Assembly (NCBI RefSeq): GCF_000015045.1
Contig: NC_008609.1
Coordinates: forward strand, 2,489,501 to 2,553,500
Source: Pelobacter propionicus DSM 2379
GTDB lineage: Bacteria; Desulfobacterota; Desulfuromonadia; Geobacterales; Pseudopelobacteraceae
Length of the DNA stretch: 64,000 bases
Direction: 5' to 3'
Shown here: positions 32,024-42,417 of the stretch, one piece after another
Layout: the number at the start of each line of letters is the position of its first letter
Numbering within the stretch: position 1 is the stretch's first letter
Notes under the pieces: generated by a model
What the model was told of the DNA's origin: nothing
The model's input: the letters and a program-made list of their open reading frames with translations, nothing else
The model's database searches: none
Made by a program: the position numbers and the translations under genes

Positions 32024-32623
32024 CTAAATACGGTAGTCAGACGACCACTCTGCCAGAAAACGGCACACATCCCGTTGAACCTGGGGCACAAATTCCCGAA
32101 AATCATCCCTCAGTCCGGTGATATTTTTTTCCAGTTCAGGCGCGCCCCCTGCCAGCGGGTTGGGGCGCCTGACCCTGGCCGACATGCGCTCAAGCGCCCG
32201 GGCGACCCCCTCCAGGCCGACGTAGGAGGGGAGCAGGGCTTCGAAGATCAGCGGCACCAGGGAGGCCAGCCTCTCCGGCAGATGGATGCGGTTGGCCTCC
32301 ACCATGCCCCGCGCCCGCGCCAGATACAGTTGGAGCGGTTCCGGCGACCAGTTCTGCCACTCGTCAGCCAGCAGGTGGTCGTAGAACATGTCCACCAGCA
32401 CGCCGCGCCAGAGGCCAAAACAGGGATCGATGCGCTGTCTGCTCTGCCGGAACAGGGGATGGTTCTGGGCAAAGGAATCGATCCTGCGGTGCAGCACGAT
32501 GCCGTTGCGCAGGCGGGGCGGGTAGTCGTCGCCGATCCTGCCCTTGACGAAATCCCCCATCAGGTTACCGGTCAGAAGCTGCGGGTCGTTTCCGGAGAGG
32601 TAGAGGTGGAAGAGGAAGTTCAT
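32024..32623 (-). CDS. acpH: Acyl carrier protein phosphodiesterase (AcpH/DUF479)
   Basis: 199 residues from ATG 32623: MNFLFHLYLSGNDPQLLTGNLMGDFVKG, the AcpH family start with the metal-binding DF motif. RNGIVLHRRIDSFAQNHPLF and VDMFYDHLLADEW supply further conserved His and Asp. AcpH removes the 4'-phosphopantetheine arm from holo-ACP in E. coli. The upstream open frame to 32812 is read through a REP-like element and is not part of the gene, so the element directly abuts the 5' side. Confidence 0.85.
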   Translation of the reverse strand: MNFLFHLYLSGNDPQLLTGNLMGDFVKGRIGDDYPPRLRNGIVLHRRIDSFAQNHPLFRQSRQRIDPCFGLWRGVLVDMFYDHLLADEWQNWSPEPLQLYLARARGMVEANRIHLPERLASLVPLIFEALLPSYVGLEGVARALERMSARVRRPNPLAGGAPELEKNITGLRDDFREFVPQVQRDVCRFLAEWSSDYRI

Positions 32624-32636
32624 GATCAATCCCATC

Positions 32637-32829
32637 CGTAGGGGCACCCCCATGTGGGTGCCCGGTTTTTGTTTCCATGTGGGTGCCCGGTTATTGCCCC
32701 ATGTGGGTGCCCGGTTTTGTCTTCGTGTGGTGACCCGGTTATTATATCCGCGATGATACGAAAAAACGGGGCAAACACATAGGGTGACCTCATAGCCACA
32801 TAGGGCGGCCACACGGGGCCGCCCCTACG
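32637..32829. repeat. REP-like element 1 (REPIN type), between acpH and the RAYT gene
   Basis: Begins CGTAGGGGCACC with hairpin GGGCACC...GGTGCCC and ends in hairpin GGGCGGCC...GGCCGCCC followed by CCTACG, so the outer 9 bases (CGTAGGGGC/GCCCCTACG) are inverted. Inside are four copies of a 24-25-base unit with core GTGGGTGCCCGG (first at 32654, 32679 and 32703; the fourth is degenerate). Its right end contributes the RAYT stop codon. Confidence 0.8.
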
Positions 32830-33421
32830 GGGGATATTGGTCGTCGTTATGCCATTGCGCGGGATTGGCATCGATGTATTCCCGGATGGCGGCTAATTCC
32901 GCATCGTTGCGGATAATCCGTTCGTAATAATTGCGCTGCCACAGACGGCCGGCGAACGGGGACCACCCCGATTGTTTCACCCCTCTGATATACGCGTTGG
33001 TCGTCATGGTCTTGAACCAATCCATCACATCCCCCACCGTAGGGGCACCCCCATGTCGGTGCCCGGTTTTGCCTTCGTGCCGGTGCCCGGTTTTGCCCCC
33101 GTATGGGTATCCGGCGCACCCTTCCCCACACGGAGGCATGTTATGTTCCGGCACGACAATAGTGACGATCCCGTGAAAATGATTGGGCATGACCACGTAT
33201 CCCTCCAGTGCCATTTGCGGGAACCGGTCCGGAATTTTCAACCACCACCCCTCCACCATCCGCCCCGCGTCGTTCAACAGCATGCGCTCCTCGGCGATTT
33301 CGCCCAACAGGCATGCCCGCCCCTGCACGCACACGGTAACAAAATACGCGCCAATGGAGGAATAATCGTAACTCTTCAGGCGAATGGAACGACGATGATG
33401 AATATCCGGGTTATAGGTCAT
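32825..33421 (-). CDS. REP-associated tyrosine transposase (RAYT, Y1_Tnp family)
   Basis: 198 residues from ATG 33421 (GGAGGGGCA upstream). HHRRSIRLKSYDYSSIGAYFVTVCVQGR is the usual RAYT start. YVVMPNHFHGIVTI is the HUH-type metal motif (HFH), and WQRNYYERIIRNDAEL carries the catalytic Tyr. RAYTs cut and join single-stranded REP hairpins. Here REP-like elements lie on both sides and one half-element lies inside the gene, coding for an in-frame stretch rich in Gly, His and Lys (about residues 102-128). The last codon and stop (CCG TAG) lie in element 1. Whether the enzyme is still active with the insertion is open. Confidence 0.85.
   Translation of the reverse strand: MTYNPDIHHRRSIRLKSYDYSSIGAYFVTVCVQGRACLLGEIAEERMLLNDAGRMVEGWWLKIPDRFPQMALEGYVVMPNHFHGIVTIVVPEHNMPPCGEGCAGYPYGGKTGHRHEGKTGHRHGGAPTVGDVMDWFKTMTTNAYIRGVKQSGWSPFAGRLWQRNYYERIIRNDAELAAIREYIDANPAQWHNDDQYPP
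33038..33115. repeat. REP-like half element inside the RAYT coding sequence
   Basis: Starts CGTAGGGGCACC like elements 1 and 3 and has three 24-25-base units with cores CGGTGCCCGG, CGGTGCCCGG and GGGTATCCGG, but no GGCCGCCCCTACG end. It keeps the RAYT frame open and encodes the repeated KTGHRH peptide. Confidence 0.7.
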
Positions 33422-33430
33422 TGCCCCTCC

Positions 33431-33457
33431 ATAGGGGCGAACCTTGCGTTCGTCCCC
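33431..33457. repeat. REP hairpin just upstream of the RAYT start
   Basis: ATAGGGGCGAAC, loop CTTGC, GTTCGTCCCC: the same AGGGGC-hairpin form as the other REP ends, ten bases before the RAYT start codon. Confidence 0.6.
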
Positions 33458-33483
33458 CCATCCCAATTCCAGGTTACCATTCC

Positions 33484-34841
<1,358 letters not shown>

Positions 34842-34867
34842 GTTCTCGTCTCCGAATACATAAAATA

Positions 34868-35009
34868 CGTAGGGGTACCCCCATGTGGGTGCCCGGTTTT
34901 TGTTTCCATGTGAGTGCCCGGTTTTTGTTCGAAAAGTGCGTATGGGGAACAGCGGGCGGCCATGTGGGGAGGGGCCCCATGGGGGGCGGCCACATGGGGC
35001 CGCCCCTAC
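34868..35009. repeat. REP-like element 4, between cas1 and the CRISPR array
   Basis: CGTAGGGGTACC hairpin at the left, two GTGGGTGCCCGG-type units (the second is GTGAGTGCCCGG), and a terminal hairpin GGGCGGCCACATGGGGCCGCC plus CCTAC. It is the shortest complete copy and lies 32 bases from the last CRISPR repeat. Confidence 0.75.
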
Positions 35010-35041
35010 TGGCCCTTGGTCATCTCGTTCTCAAGCCCCCG

Positions 35042-37693
35042 CGGTTCATCCCCGCGCATGCGGGGAACACAACAACGTCAATTCCTAGCCCGGCTGCAAC
35101 ATCGGTTCATCCCCGCGCATGCGGGGAACACCCCCGGCTCAACCTGGGGAACCCTGGAAGCGACGGTTCATCCCCGCGCATGCGGGGAACACAAACCTTT
35201 AACCAAAAGAAAGAAAGAAACCGCCGGTTCATCCCCGCGCATGCGGGGAACACCCTGGTCGCCTCGGTGCCAATTCCGGAAACGTCGGTTCATCCCCGCG
35301 CATGCGGGGAACACCTGCTGCGTATGCTGTCGCCATGTTTGCCATCCGGTTCATCCCCGCGCATGCGGGGAACACTATAATCCTAGCAATTTCTCCTTTA
35401 AATTTACCGGTTCATCCCCGCGCATGCGGGGAACACGGAGGACGGTGCCTCGGCTAAGCCGTTGACCCCGGTTCATCCCCGCGCATGCGGGGAACACCTG
35501 ACAGAAGAGTTCTCAACGAGAGAGGACAGCGGTTCATCCCCGCGCATGCGGGGAACACTCGCGAATCATCGCCATTGTAGGAGAATACTGCGGTTCATCC
35601 CCGCGCATGCGGGGAACACGTATGTGGCTATGGGATCGCCCGTAACATCCTCGGTTCATCCCCGCGCATGCGGGGAACACGCAAACGCCCATTTGATAGC
35701 CGCCGCACCTGACGGTTCATCCCCGCGCATGCGGGGAACACGTTTGAAATCGCGCAAATCATGCCTGAAAGACCGGTTCATCCCCGCGCATGCGGGGAAC
35801 ACTTCCAGCAACCGCTTGATCACGAAAACCTCACCGGTTCATCCCCGCGCATGCGGGGAACACCTCTCCAGCATCCCCCGGACACACGCGGCGGACGGTT
35901 CATCCCCGCGCATGCGGGGAACACCCACGGACACACCAGGAACTAAAAAATATTCGTACTTCATCCCCGCGCATGCGGGGAACACCCCCTGTATGGGGCG
36001 GGCGTAGTTTTCCAGCACGGTTCATCCCCGCGCATGCGGGGAACACGGTGAGCGGTTGACCGATTTTCGGAGCACCCGCGGTTCATCCCCGCGCATGCGG
36101 GGAACACCCTTGCGGTCAATGGTTTCTACGTTGTTTGGTCGGTTCATCCCCGCGCATGCGGGGAACACTTCGCTATACCCGTGCCGAGCGCAACATCCAC
36201 CGGTTCATCCCCGCGCATGCGGGGAACACTCGGTCCAGAGATCGGTGCCGGTGAGGGTGATCGGTTCATCCCCGCGCATGCGGGGAACACAGAAACGCGA
36301 TCAGTCAACCCAACTAAAACACCGGTTCATCCCCGCGCATGCGGGGAACACTCTGGTTCTTGCTTCATTCCATGATCAGGCGTCGGTTCATCCCCGCGCA
36401 TGCGGGGAACACGTGTCCATCAGGTCGGCCAGGTCCTGACCCAGCGGTTCATCCCCGCGCATGCGGGGAACACATGTCGTCCTTGGTGGTGTCGCCGTGG
36501 AAGACCGGTTCATCCCCGCGCATGCGGGGAACACGTTACGTTGCGACAACGCCGACTATCAACAATCGGTTCATCCCCGCGCATGCGGGGAACACTTCAT
36601 GTTATATCGATTCGTTATATGGATTGGCGGTTCATCCCCGCGCATGCGGGGAACACTCTCAAGGCCAATGGCGCTGCCATCTCGCGTTCGGTTCATCCCC
36701 GCGCATGCGGGGAACACATTTACTGACTGGTGCCGCTCTGTGGGCGGGACGGTTCATCCCCGCGCATGCGGGGAACACTGTGTAGCAGACAGTAGGATAT
36801 CAGGGATGGACGGTTCATCCCCGCGCATGCGGGGAACACTTACATGAATACATCATTATTACCTACAGGCGCGGTTCATCCCCGCGCATGCGGGGAACAC
36901 TTTGAACTGGTAGCCGCCATCGTCGCCGCCAACGGTTCATCCCCGCGCATGCGGGGAACACAATGGTCCGATTTCGCCAACTCTGGATCGGTCCGGTTCA
37001 TCCCCGCGCATGCGGGGAACACGCTCAACTTTTCGGGGACATGCAGGTGGGCAACGGTTCATCCCCGCGCATGCGGGGAACACTAAAAACTGCCGTTGGG
37101 TTTTCCTTCCGAGTTCGGTTCATCCCCGCGCATGCGGGGAACACTGGTTACGTGTTACAAAGCCGATGTGTTTTTACGGTTCATCCCCGCGCATGCGGGG
37201 AACACAGTACCGTATAAATAGCCCAAATAATAACACCCGGTTCATCCCCGCGCATGCGGGGAACACCCTTGAGCAGGTGTTCGGCCTCCATGATGTCCGG
37301 GTTCATCCCCGCGCATGCGGGGAACACGACCATCGCCGCGCGCCTGGGGGTAAAGCCGGGGGTTCATCCCCGCGCATGCGGGGAACACAGAGTAAGCCCG
37401 TATTTCAGACGTAGTGCTTTCGGTTCATCCCCGCGCATGCGGGGAACACGAACTTCCTGATGGTGGTCGGTTTCGTCTCCGAGGTTCATCCCCGCGCATG
37501 CGGGGAACACTCGATCTGTGGCGCTGTCTCCTGACCAATGGGCGGTTCATCCCCGCGCATGCGGGGAACACCCAGAGTAGGCCCACGAGGTGCGTTTTTG
37601 CTACGGTTCATCCCCGCGCATGCGGGGAACACAGATACCCACCATTATAGGGAGTAGTCCATTGCGGTTCATCCCCGCGCATGCGGGGAACAC
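35042..37693 (-). CRISPR. Type I-E CRISPR array, 44 repeats and 43 spacers
   Basis: A 29-base repeat, on the transcribed (minus) strand GTGTTCCCCGCGCATGCG...GGGGATGAACCG, recurs with an exact period of 61 bases, so all 43 spacers are 32 bases. I checked each repeat start from 35042 to 37665. All repeats are identical except the copy at 35957 (last three transcribed bases GTA, not CCG) and those at 37299, 37360 and 37482, which differ only in the last transcribed base. Repeat sequence and leader put the newest spacers at the right end. crRNAs would be cut by Cas6e 3' of the CCCCGCGCATGCGGGG hairpin. Confidence 0.99.
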
Positions 37694-37897
37694 ACTTCCT
37701 CTATTTCCTCAAAATAATTGAGCTATTTCATTCATTAAACAGCCACCAACTTTTCCCCCTCTAAACGGCCCTTGATGAGCAACAAAACTCGACAGAAAGA
37801 CCCCATACTTCAAAGGAAGGTCAAAGAAGGATTTCATACCCACCGGACGAGCATCAGACCAACAGCCAAAGCCTTTTGCCGGACCGGTTCAGATGAG
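37694..37897 (-). promoter_or_regulatory. CRISPR leader, adjacent to cas6e
   Basis: 204 bases between the cas6e stop and the first repeat, AT-rich next to the array. On the transcribed strand it holds AAAAGTTGGTGG (plus-strand 37743-37754), which matches the AAAGTTGGTAGA motif of the E. coli type I-E leader, and a palindrome CTCAAAATAATTGAG at 37708-37722, 15 bases from the first repeat, where IHF bends the leader in E. coli. No strong promoter hexamers are evident, so read-through from the cas operon is possible. Confidence 0.75.
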
Positions 37898-38572
37898 TCA
37901 AAAAATTGGGACCACTGACAAAAGCCCAAGACCCATAACCTTGCCGTGGCCAATGCCAGTTTTCAGGGCAATCTTGAACATCTCCGGTTCGGTAATAGTA
38001 AGGATTCCATCGTAGAGCACCGAAAAAACCCGAATTGAATTATCTGAATGTTGCTTGTCACTCAGCATTTGCTCCTGTGAAATCCTTACGTCTATCCGAT
38101 CTTCTGATGATTCGTAATAGTCGAATGAAAGAAATTCCGGCAAGCAAAAACCATGCTGAGCCCCTTTTCGTTTAAGCCATTTTTCCTGCTCATCCTGTTT
38201 CAACAACCCAAGACGCTTACCGTTTTTGGTTACGCAGGGATTAGCACGCAGCCTGAAGCGAAAACGCTGTTCAGCCTTTAATAAATCGAGTTTGAGCCGT
38301 TCCTTCAAATCAATTGCCGGATCGGCCTGTTGTATCCAGCCATTGACTCCAACACCACCCCAATCCGGAATATTCCTGCTCTGCACAATGATTCTCGGAT
38401 AACCGGAAGAATCTGTTTCCGGCTCTAGACGCCATAAAAACTCGCCTTTGGGGCATTTCGTCTCTGGCGGACTGAATGCACGACAGAGCGTTGAATGTAG
38501 CTGATACGGGTTGGAAAGATCCCGCCGAGCCTCCCGGCATCGCAAATTCAAGCGCAGTCTACTCAGGAACAC
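37898..38572 (-). CDS. cas6e: Cas6e, crRNA-processing endonuclease of Cascade
   Basis: 224 residues from the GTG at 38572, with AGGAGG six bases upstream; the start overlaps the end of cas5 by 14 bases. MFLSRLRLNLRCREARRDLSNPYQLHSTLCRAF contains the likely catalytic His26, and the Gly-rich loop GIGHGKVMGLGLLSVVP closes the second RAMP fold. Cas6e (CasE) cuts pre-crRNA at the repeat hairpin and stays bound to the crRNA 3' end. In common I-E loci it is followed by cas1; here the leader and array follow directly. Confidence 0.93.
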   Translation of the reverse strand: MFLSRLRLNLRCREARRDLSNPYQLHSTLCRAFSPPETKCPKGEFLWRLEPETDSSGYPRIIVQSRNIPDWGGVGVNGWIQQADPAIDLKERLKLDLLKAEQRFRFRLRANPCVTKNGKRLGLLKQDEQEKWLKRKGAQHGFCLPEFLSFDYYESSEDRIDVRISQEQMLSDKQHSDNSIRVFSVLYDGILTITEPEMFKIALKTGIGHGKVMGLGLLSVVPIF

Positions 38573-39257
38573 TGGCCACCTCCTGAGGAAAAGGAATCCA
38601 TTCCGAACGCACGAACCGAGCACCGAAGCGCCGTTCGGCGAATGAAGACAAGGGCTGATCCATCTTGAGTACACCCGCACCATCATCAGACTCAATGGAG
38701 ACCAAAAGCCTTTCTGGCGGTTCTTCCCGACTTCGGCTCGAAGCTATCCATGGATAGCGTTTTAACGTTTCGAGAAGCGGAGCATCCCGTACTCCATCCA
38801 CTATCCAGATAGACTCGGATGGCACATATGATTTACGCCCCAAGGCCAAAGTCCAGAAAGGATTATGCAGAGCGACATGAATCCGTTCCAGCAAGCAATT
38901 ATCATCGCATTCCAAACCCACCAGAAAAGCCGCGTCGGCAAGGTAGAAACGCTGAGAAACAACACCGCCGCCCTTGGCCTGCGTTCCATCTGCCTTGATG
39001 ATGGTATCTGTTGAGGCGCATCCCGCTGTTTGATAGTCGCGCTTGGGCACGCCCGGCCTGTCATGGCGAACCCCCATGGCCAGACAGGTGAGCGGTTCCA
39101 GATCCACCCAGTTCTCGCGGTCAATTCCCAAGGCAGCGGCCAGAAGTCCGACAACCCCGGATTTGCTCGGTTCCTTCCCGGTATCACGTTGGTCAAAACG
39201 GCTGGTGGTACCCCACGACTGCATGGGGCCCACCAGACGAAGTAATAATGTGGGCAT
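38559..39257 (-). CDS. cas5: Cas5e, Cascade subunit
   Basis: 232 residues, MPTLLLRLVGPMQSWGTTSRFDQRDTGKEPSKSGVVGLLAAALG, the Cas5/CasD N-terminal RAMP signature with GPMQSWG and PSKSGV. It caps the 5' handle of the crRNA in Cascade. It begins three bases after the cas7 stop and overlaps cas6e. Confidence 0.95.
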   Translation of the reverse strand: MPTLLLRLVGPMQSWGTTSRFDQRDTGKEPSKSGVVGLLAAALGIDRENWVDLEPLTCLAMGVRHDRPGVPKRDYQTAGCASTDTIIKADGTQAKGGGVVSQRFYLADAAFLVGLECDDNCLLERIHVALHNPFWTLALGRKSYVPSESIWIVDGVRDAPLLETLKRYPWIASSRSREEPPERLLVSIESDDGAGVLKMDQPLSSFAERRFGARFVRSEWIPFPQEVASVPE

Positions 39258-39260
39258 AGG

Positions 39261-40385
39261 TCACTCCTGCACAGCCAACAGGGCCTTGTCGAGAAGATCA
39301 TTGAGCGTTGGCATCACGATACCGAATCCATCGATAGTGGCCTCAGCGAGATTAAGAACAAATGTCTTTTCATCACCACCAAAGGCAGACTGCAGCGCCT
39401 TGGCCTTATTGGCCAGCCCTTCAGCTGACTTTCTGGTCAGAGACTCATCCTTTCTCACGCGGACTGCCGTTTCAAATGCATTGGCCAGGTTGCGGGGAGC
39501 CGCATTGCGACGCACGGTGACCGCAACAAACTCAGGTGGGTTATGGGCGGCAAAGGTGTTCTGCTTGCCGGTTGGCTCAGCAACGACAAAACCTTCCAGA
39601 AAAGCCCTGAGACCCTTGGTCGCCAATGCTTCGTCAGCCTGCAAATTTACCAGGAGTTTTTCCCAGTCAACCACTGCATACCGGTAAAAACAGGCTGAAT
39701 TAAATTCCACCGTACCCATCATATCGGCCCCGGCCGTATCCTCGGGTTTAAGATCGTCCACAGCGGTATAGAAATCAAATTCGCGCTCGACAGCATGGGT
39801 TGAAATGGCATGGGCAACCTGGCAAGCGGCATTCTGGTTCTTCTCTGGCATTACGGCCAACATACGCCCAAACAAGGCAACATCCACGCTCAAGCGCGAT
39901 TTGTTTTCACCATCAATGGCATCGTTCAGATTTCTGACTACCTGATCAGAAAGTTTTGTTTTAAGAAGATCTGCATATGATTCTGCAACAACCTGTGCAA
40001 GGGCATCAATTTCTTTGGGACTCAAGAAAAGCAACACATCTGATTTTTTCTCTTTATCAACCTTAACCTTTTTATTGCTTCCAAGGTTTGAGACAGCAAC
40101 TTCGATTGCTTTGAGCAAATTGTCTTCTGAAAAGTCCTTCTGAGACTCCAATACAGGAGATATGCGCTCTTTGAGGGCATAGACCACCCGTTTCGTCCTG
40201 TCAGCTACCCAACCTTTGTTTTGATCCTTGAAATACTCCCGGACTGAGCGCTTGAGACATTGGCTGGAAACACGTGCACGGCGGGTTCCCCCAAAGAGAG
40301 CGTCTTTGGGAGCCCCGGTATCATCTCTGTTCAGGTTTGACGGGGCAAAGTTCTGCAGGACATGTATCTCGACAATTGTTTTCAT
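39261..40385 (-). CDS. cas7: Cas7e (CasC/Cse4), Cascade backbone
   Basis: 374 residues; IVEIHVLQNFAPSNLNRDDTGAPKDALFGGTRRARVSSQCLKRSVREYF is the characteristic Cas7e start. Six copies normally form the helical backbone along the crRNA. Lys-rich stretches around residues 100-112 (KKVKVDKEKKSD) lie in a variable insertion. The start overlaps the cse2 stop (ATGA). Confidence 0.95.
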   Translation of the reverse strand: MKTIVEIHVLQNFAPSNLNRDDTGAPKDALFGGTRRARVSSQCLKRSVREYFKDQNKGWVADRTKRVVYALKERISPVLESQKDFSEDNLLKAIEVAVSNLGSNKKVKVDKEKKSDVLLFLSPKEIDALAQVVAESYADLLKTKLSDQVVRNLNDAIDGENKSRLSVDVALFGRMLAVMPEKNQNAACQVAHAISTHAVEREFDFYTAVDDLKPEDTAGADMMGTVEFNSACFYRYAVVDWEKLLVNLQADEALATKGLRAFLEGFVVAEPTGKQNTFAAHNPPEFVAVTVRRNAAPRNLANAFETAVRVRKDESLTRKSAEGLANKAKALQSAFGGDEKTFVLNLAEATIDGFGIVMPTLNDLLDKALLAVQE

Positions 40386-40900
40386 TCACTAATCTCCTTA
40401 TCGTTATGATGTACTGTGTCCGTTTCGTTGTTCAGGTTCCTGTAATAATCACGACCCCACCCATTCTGAGTTCGTTTTTGCTCATCGTTCCAGTACAAAA
40501 GGCCCGTCAACAGCTCTTCGAAATCGATGGATTGCTCCTTGAGAAGCGCGATCATTTGGCGCAGGCGGTGTGGCAACTGGTCCGTATCGGCATCCAGCAA
40601 GGAAATAAAGCGGTTTTCGGTACTGGTGGAACCACTTGCAGCCTGATACCTTGCACACGCCTTCCCGAGAGATTCCGGTTGCCCCTTTCGGTCCTCTCGC
40701 CAATGCGCCGCCCAGAGACCGGCAACCAGATAAAACATTTCCCTCCGCCAAGAGTTGCTTTCATTCTTTATAAAAGGTTCGATGTAGGGGTAAGCCGGCA
40801 CATGAAATCCGGGGGTGAAAGCGAGACTTCTCCGTAGCACTGCGCGGACCTTGGTATCTTTTTCATTCAAGCCCTCCAGCCATTCAATGAATCCGCTCAT
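40382..40900 (-). CDS. cse2: Cse2 (CasB), small subunit of Cascade
   Basis: 172 residues. FIEWLEGLNEKDTKVRAVLRRSLAFTPGFHVPAYPYIEPF and LYWNDEQKRTQNGWGRDYY match the helical Cse2 family. Two copies line the Cascade belly and hold the displaced strand. Overlaps of four bases with cse1 and with cas7 show tight coupling. Confidence 0.92.
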   Translation of the reverse strand: MSGFIEWLEGLNEKDTKVRAVLRRSLAFTPGFHVPAYPYIEPFIKNESNSWRREMFYLVAGLWAAHWREDRKGQPESLGKACARYQAASGSTSTENRFISLLDADTDQLPHRLRQMIALLKEQSIDFEELLTGLLYWNDEQKRTQNGWGRDYYRNLNNETDTVHHNDKEISE

Positions 40901-42417
40901 AACTTCTCCTTACTTGGTTCGAGTTTCGAAATCTCATCGTTAAGCTCCTTCAGTTTGCGCAGAACCGGTCTTTCGGCCTTCACGAGGGCACGGATAGCCC
41001 AGGCATCGCCAGTGGAGACTGAAGAAGTGTGCTGCTTCCACGCTGTCCTCATCGCGTCCCGAACAAACTTCAACCATTGGCAGCGAATATCCTCAGGGTC
41101 CCGCTCCAGATTGTAGTCGCTCAGAATCTTGTGAAAGCAGGATTCGAGAGTGGACCAGTACACAGAACTTACCGGCATCTGTTCCACAAAGTCGCTAATG
41201 TCCTTCTTGCTTACCGGCCTTTTGTCTCCTCGGCTTATCAAATCTCGTGCAAATGAGTTGCATGCCGTCCAAAGGGTCTTTTGTGCCTCCTCTGCATCCG
41301 CAAGAAACTGCCGAATATCTGTCCGAATGAACCGGTCTCCCGCCAGTGCCTTTGGAAGAGATAAACACTCCATTCTCCAAAATTCCAAATTTGCATTTGG
41401 AGGCTCATATTTTAAACCAAGTATCAAAACCGATTCTGGCAGATAGTTCATATTCTTCCCTGCCAATTTAACTGCATTCTGAATTGTTATCGGTGCAAGC
41501 TCACTGCTGTCAGGAAGTAACGAGTCGAAATCCCTCCATACTCCACGATCCTTTCTGAACTGGACAGGCAGTATTCCTTTGTTTTTCTCAAGCTTATATG
41601 GGTGCATGGGATCAGGTGTGCTTGACGGGTTCTCAAAGCCCTGTCCGGCAACAAATCTCATCATTGACACCTCGCCAGTAGGCTGCTCCTCAAGGCGGAT
41701 CATCCTGGATTGCCATGTATAAAGATCTGCATAGCCAGTTGCCATCTGTTTTGGAGTGTTCAGTGGTAGCGCCTTTGGCTCACGTTCCCATAATGTCGAA
41801 TCACCAGACATCACATTCCTATTCGGGTACGGAACTAGACAATAACAAAGCGTTTCGTGAAAATTACGACCCAATGGAATACACATCATTGCATTCGGTG
41901 ATGGCGAAGGGTAATAGCCTCTACCGCCAGAAATTGAAAATGTCATAGTTGAGAGCAGCCAACGAGCACACTCCTTTGGCTCCCTCGCACCTGGATTTTT
42001 CGTATTGGTATGATCAAAGAGAACTTTGTTTGATGTTGCGTTGTATTCAGCAGTGAGCTTGGTCCATGGCTCGATCTCATCTCTCGAGACATTGGGATTT
42101 TGCCCAAACGGATATTTCTCATCAAACAACCAGAACCGCTCACGCCACTTTTCCAGGTAGGCCGTTATTCTTTGACCAGGCAACCCTGACAAAAACAGGA
42201 TCTTGGCCTGGTCTATGTCCGTTGGCCCTTCAAGAGCGCGGTACAGGACTGCAAGCAGAAAGCGGTGTAAGGCTGCCACCACCAGGGGTGAAGGATCCTC
42301 AATGGCAGCGATTTCCTTGGATCGAAGTAACGTATCGCGGATACCCAATTCTTCACGAGCTCCGTCGGGGAATCTCACCGGGATCCATTTCTCATCAATC
42401 AGGTTGAATCGACTCAT
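40897..42417 (-). CDS. cse1: Cse1 (CasA), large subunit of Cascade
   Basis: 506 residues beginning MSRFNLIDEKWIPVRFPDGAREELGIRDTL, the I-E large-subunit signature. Family blocks include FLSGLPGQRITAYLEKWRERFWLFDEKYPFGQ and ARWLLSTMTFSISGGRGYY. Cse1 reads the PAM on target DNA and recruits Cas3. It overlaps cas3 (ATGA) and cse2. Confidence 0.95.
   Translation of the reverse strand: MSRFNLIDEKWIPVRFPDGAREELGIRDTLLRSKEIAAIEDPSPLVVAALHRFLLAVLYRALEGPTDIDQAKILFLSGLPGQRITAYLEKWRERFWLFDEKYPFGQNPNVSRDEIEPWTKLTAEYNATSNKVLFDHTNTKNPGAREPKECARWLLSTMTFSISGGRGYYPSPSPNAMMCIPLGRNFHETLCYCLVPYPNRNVMSGDSTLWEREPKALPLNTPKQMATGYADLYTWQSRMIRLEEQPTGEVSMMRFVAGQGFENPSSTPDPMHPYKLEKNKGILPVQFRKDRGVWRDFDSLLPDSSELAPITIQNAVKLAGKNMNYLPESVLILGLKYEPPNANLEFWRMECLSLPKALAGDRFIRTDIRQFLADAEEAQKTLWTACNSFARDLISRGDKRPVSKKDISDFVEQMPVSSVYWSTLESCFHKILSDYNLERDPEDIRCQWLKFVRDAMRTAWKQHTSSVSTGDAWAIRALVKAERPVLRKLKELNDEISKLEPSKEKL

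Noticed and set aside
32624-32812. N-terminal extension of AcpH with repeated NRAPTW/KTGH peptides
   Set aside because: These residues are the REP-like tandem units read in frame; the conserved AcpH protein starts at 32623. The same holds for the extension of the RAYT frame to 33628.
37389-37603. Two spacers (37389-37420 and 37572-37603) that share CAGAGTA-GCCC near one end
   Set aside because: The resemblance covers only about 11 bases with one mismatch; not enough to claim duplicated or overlapping protospacers without a search.
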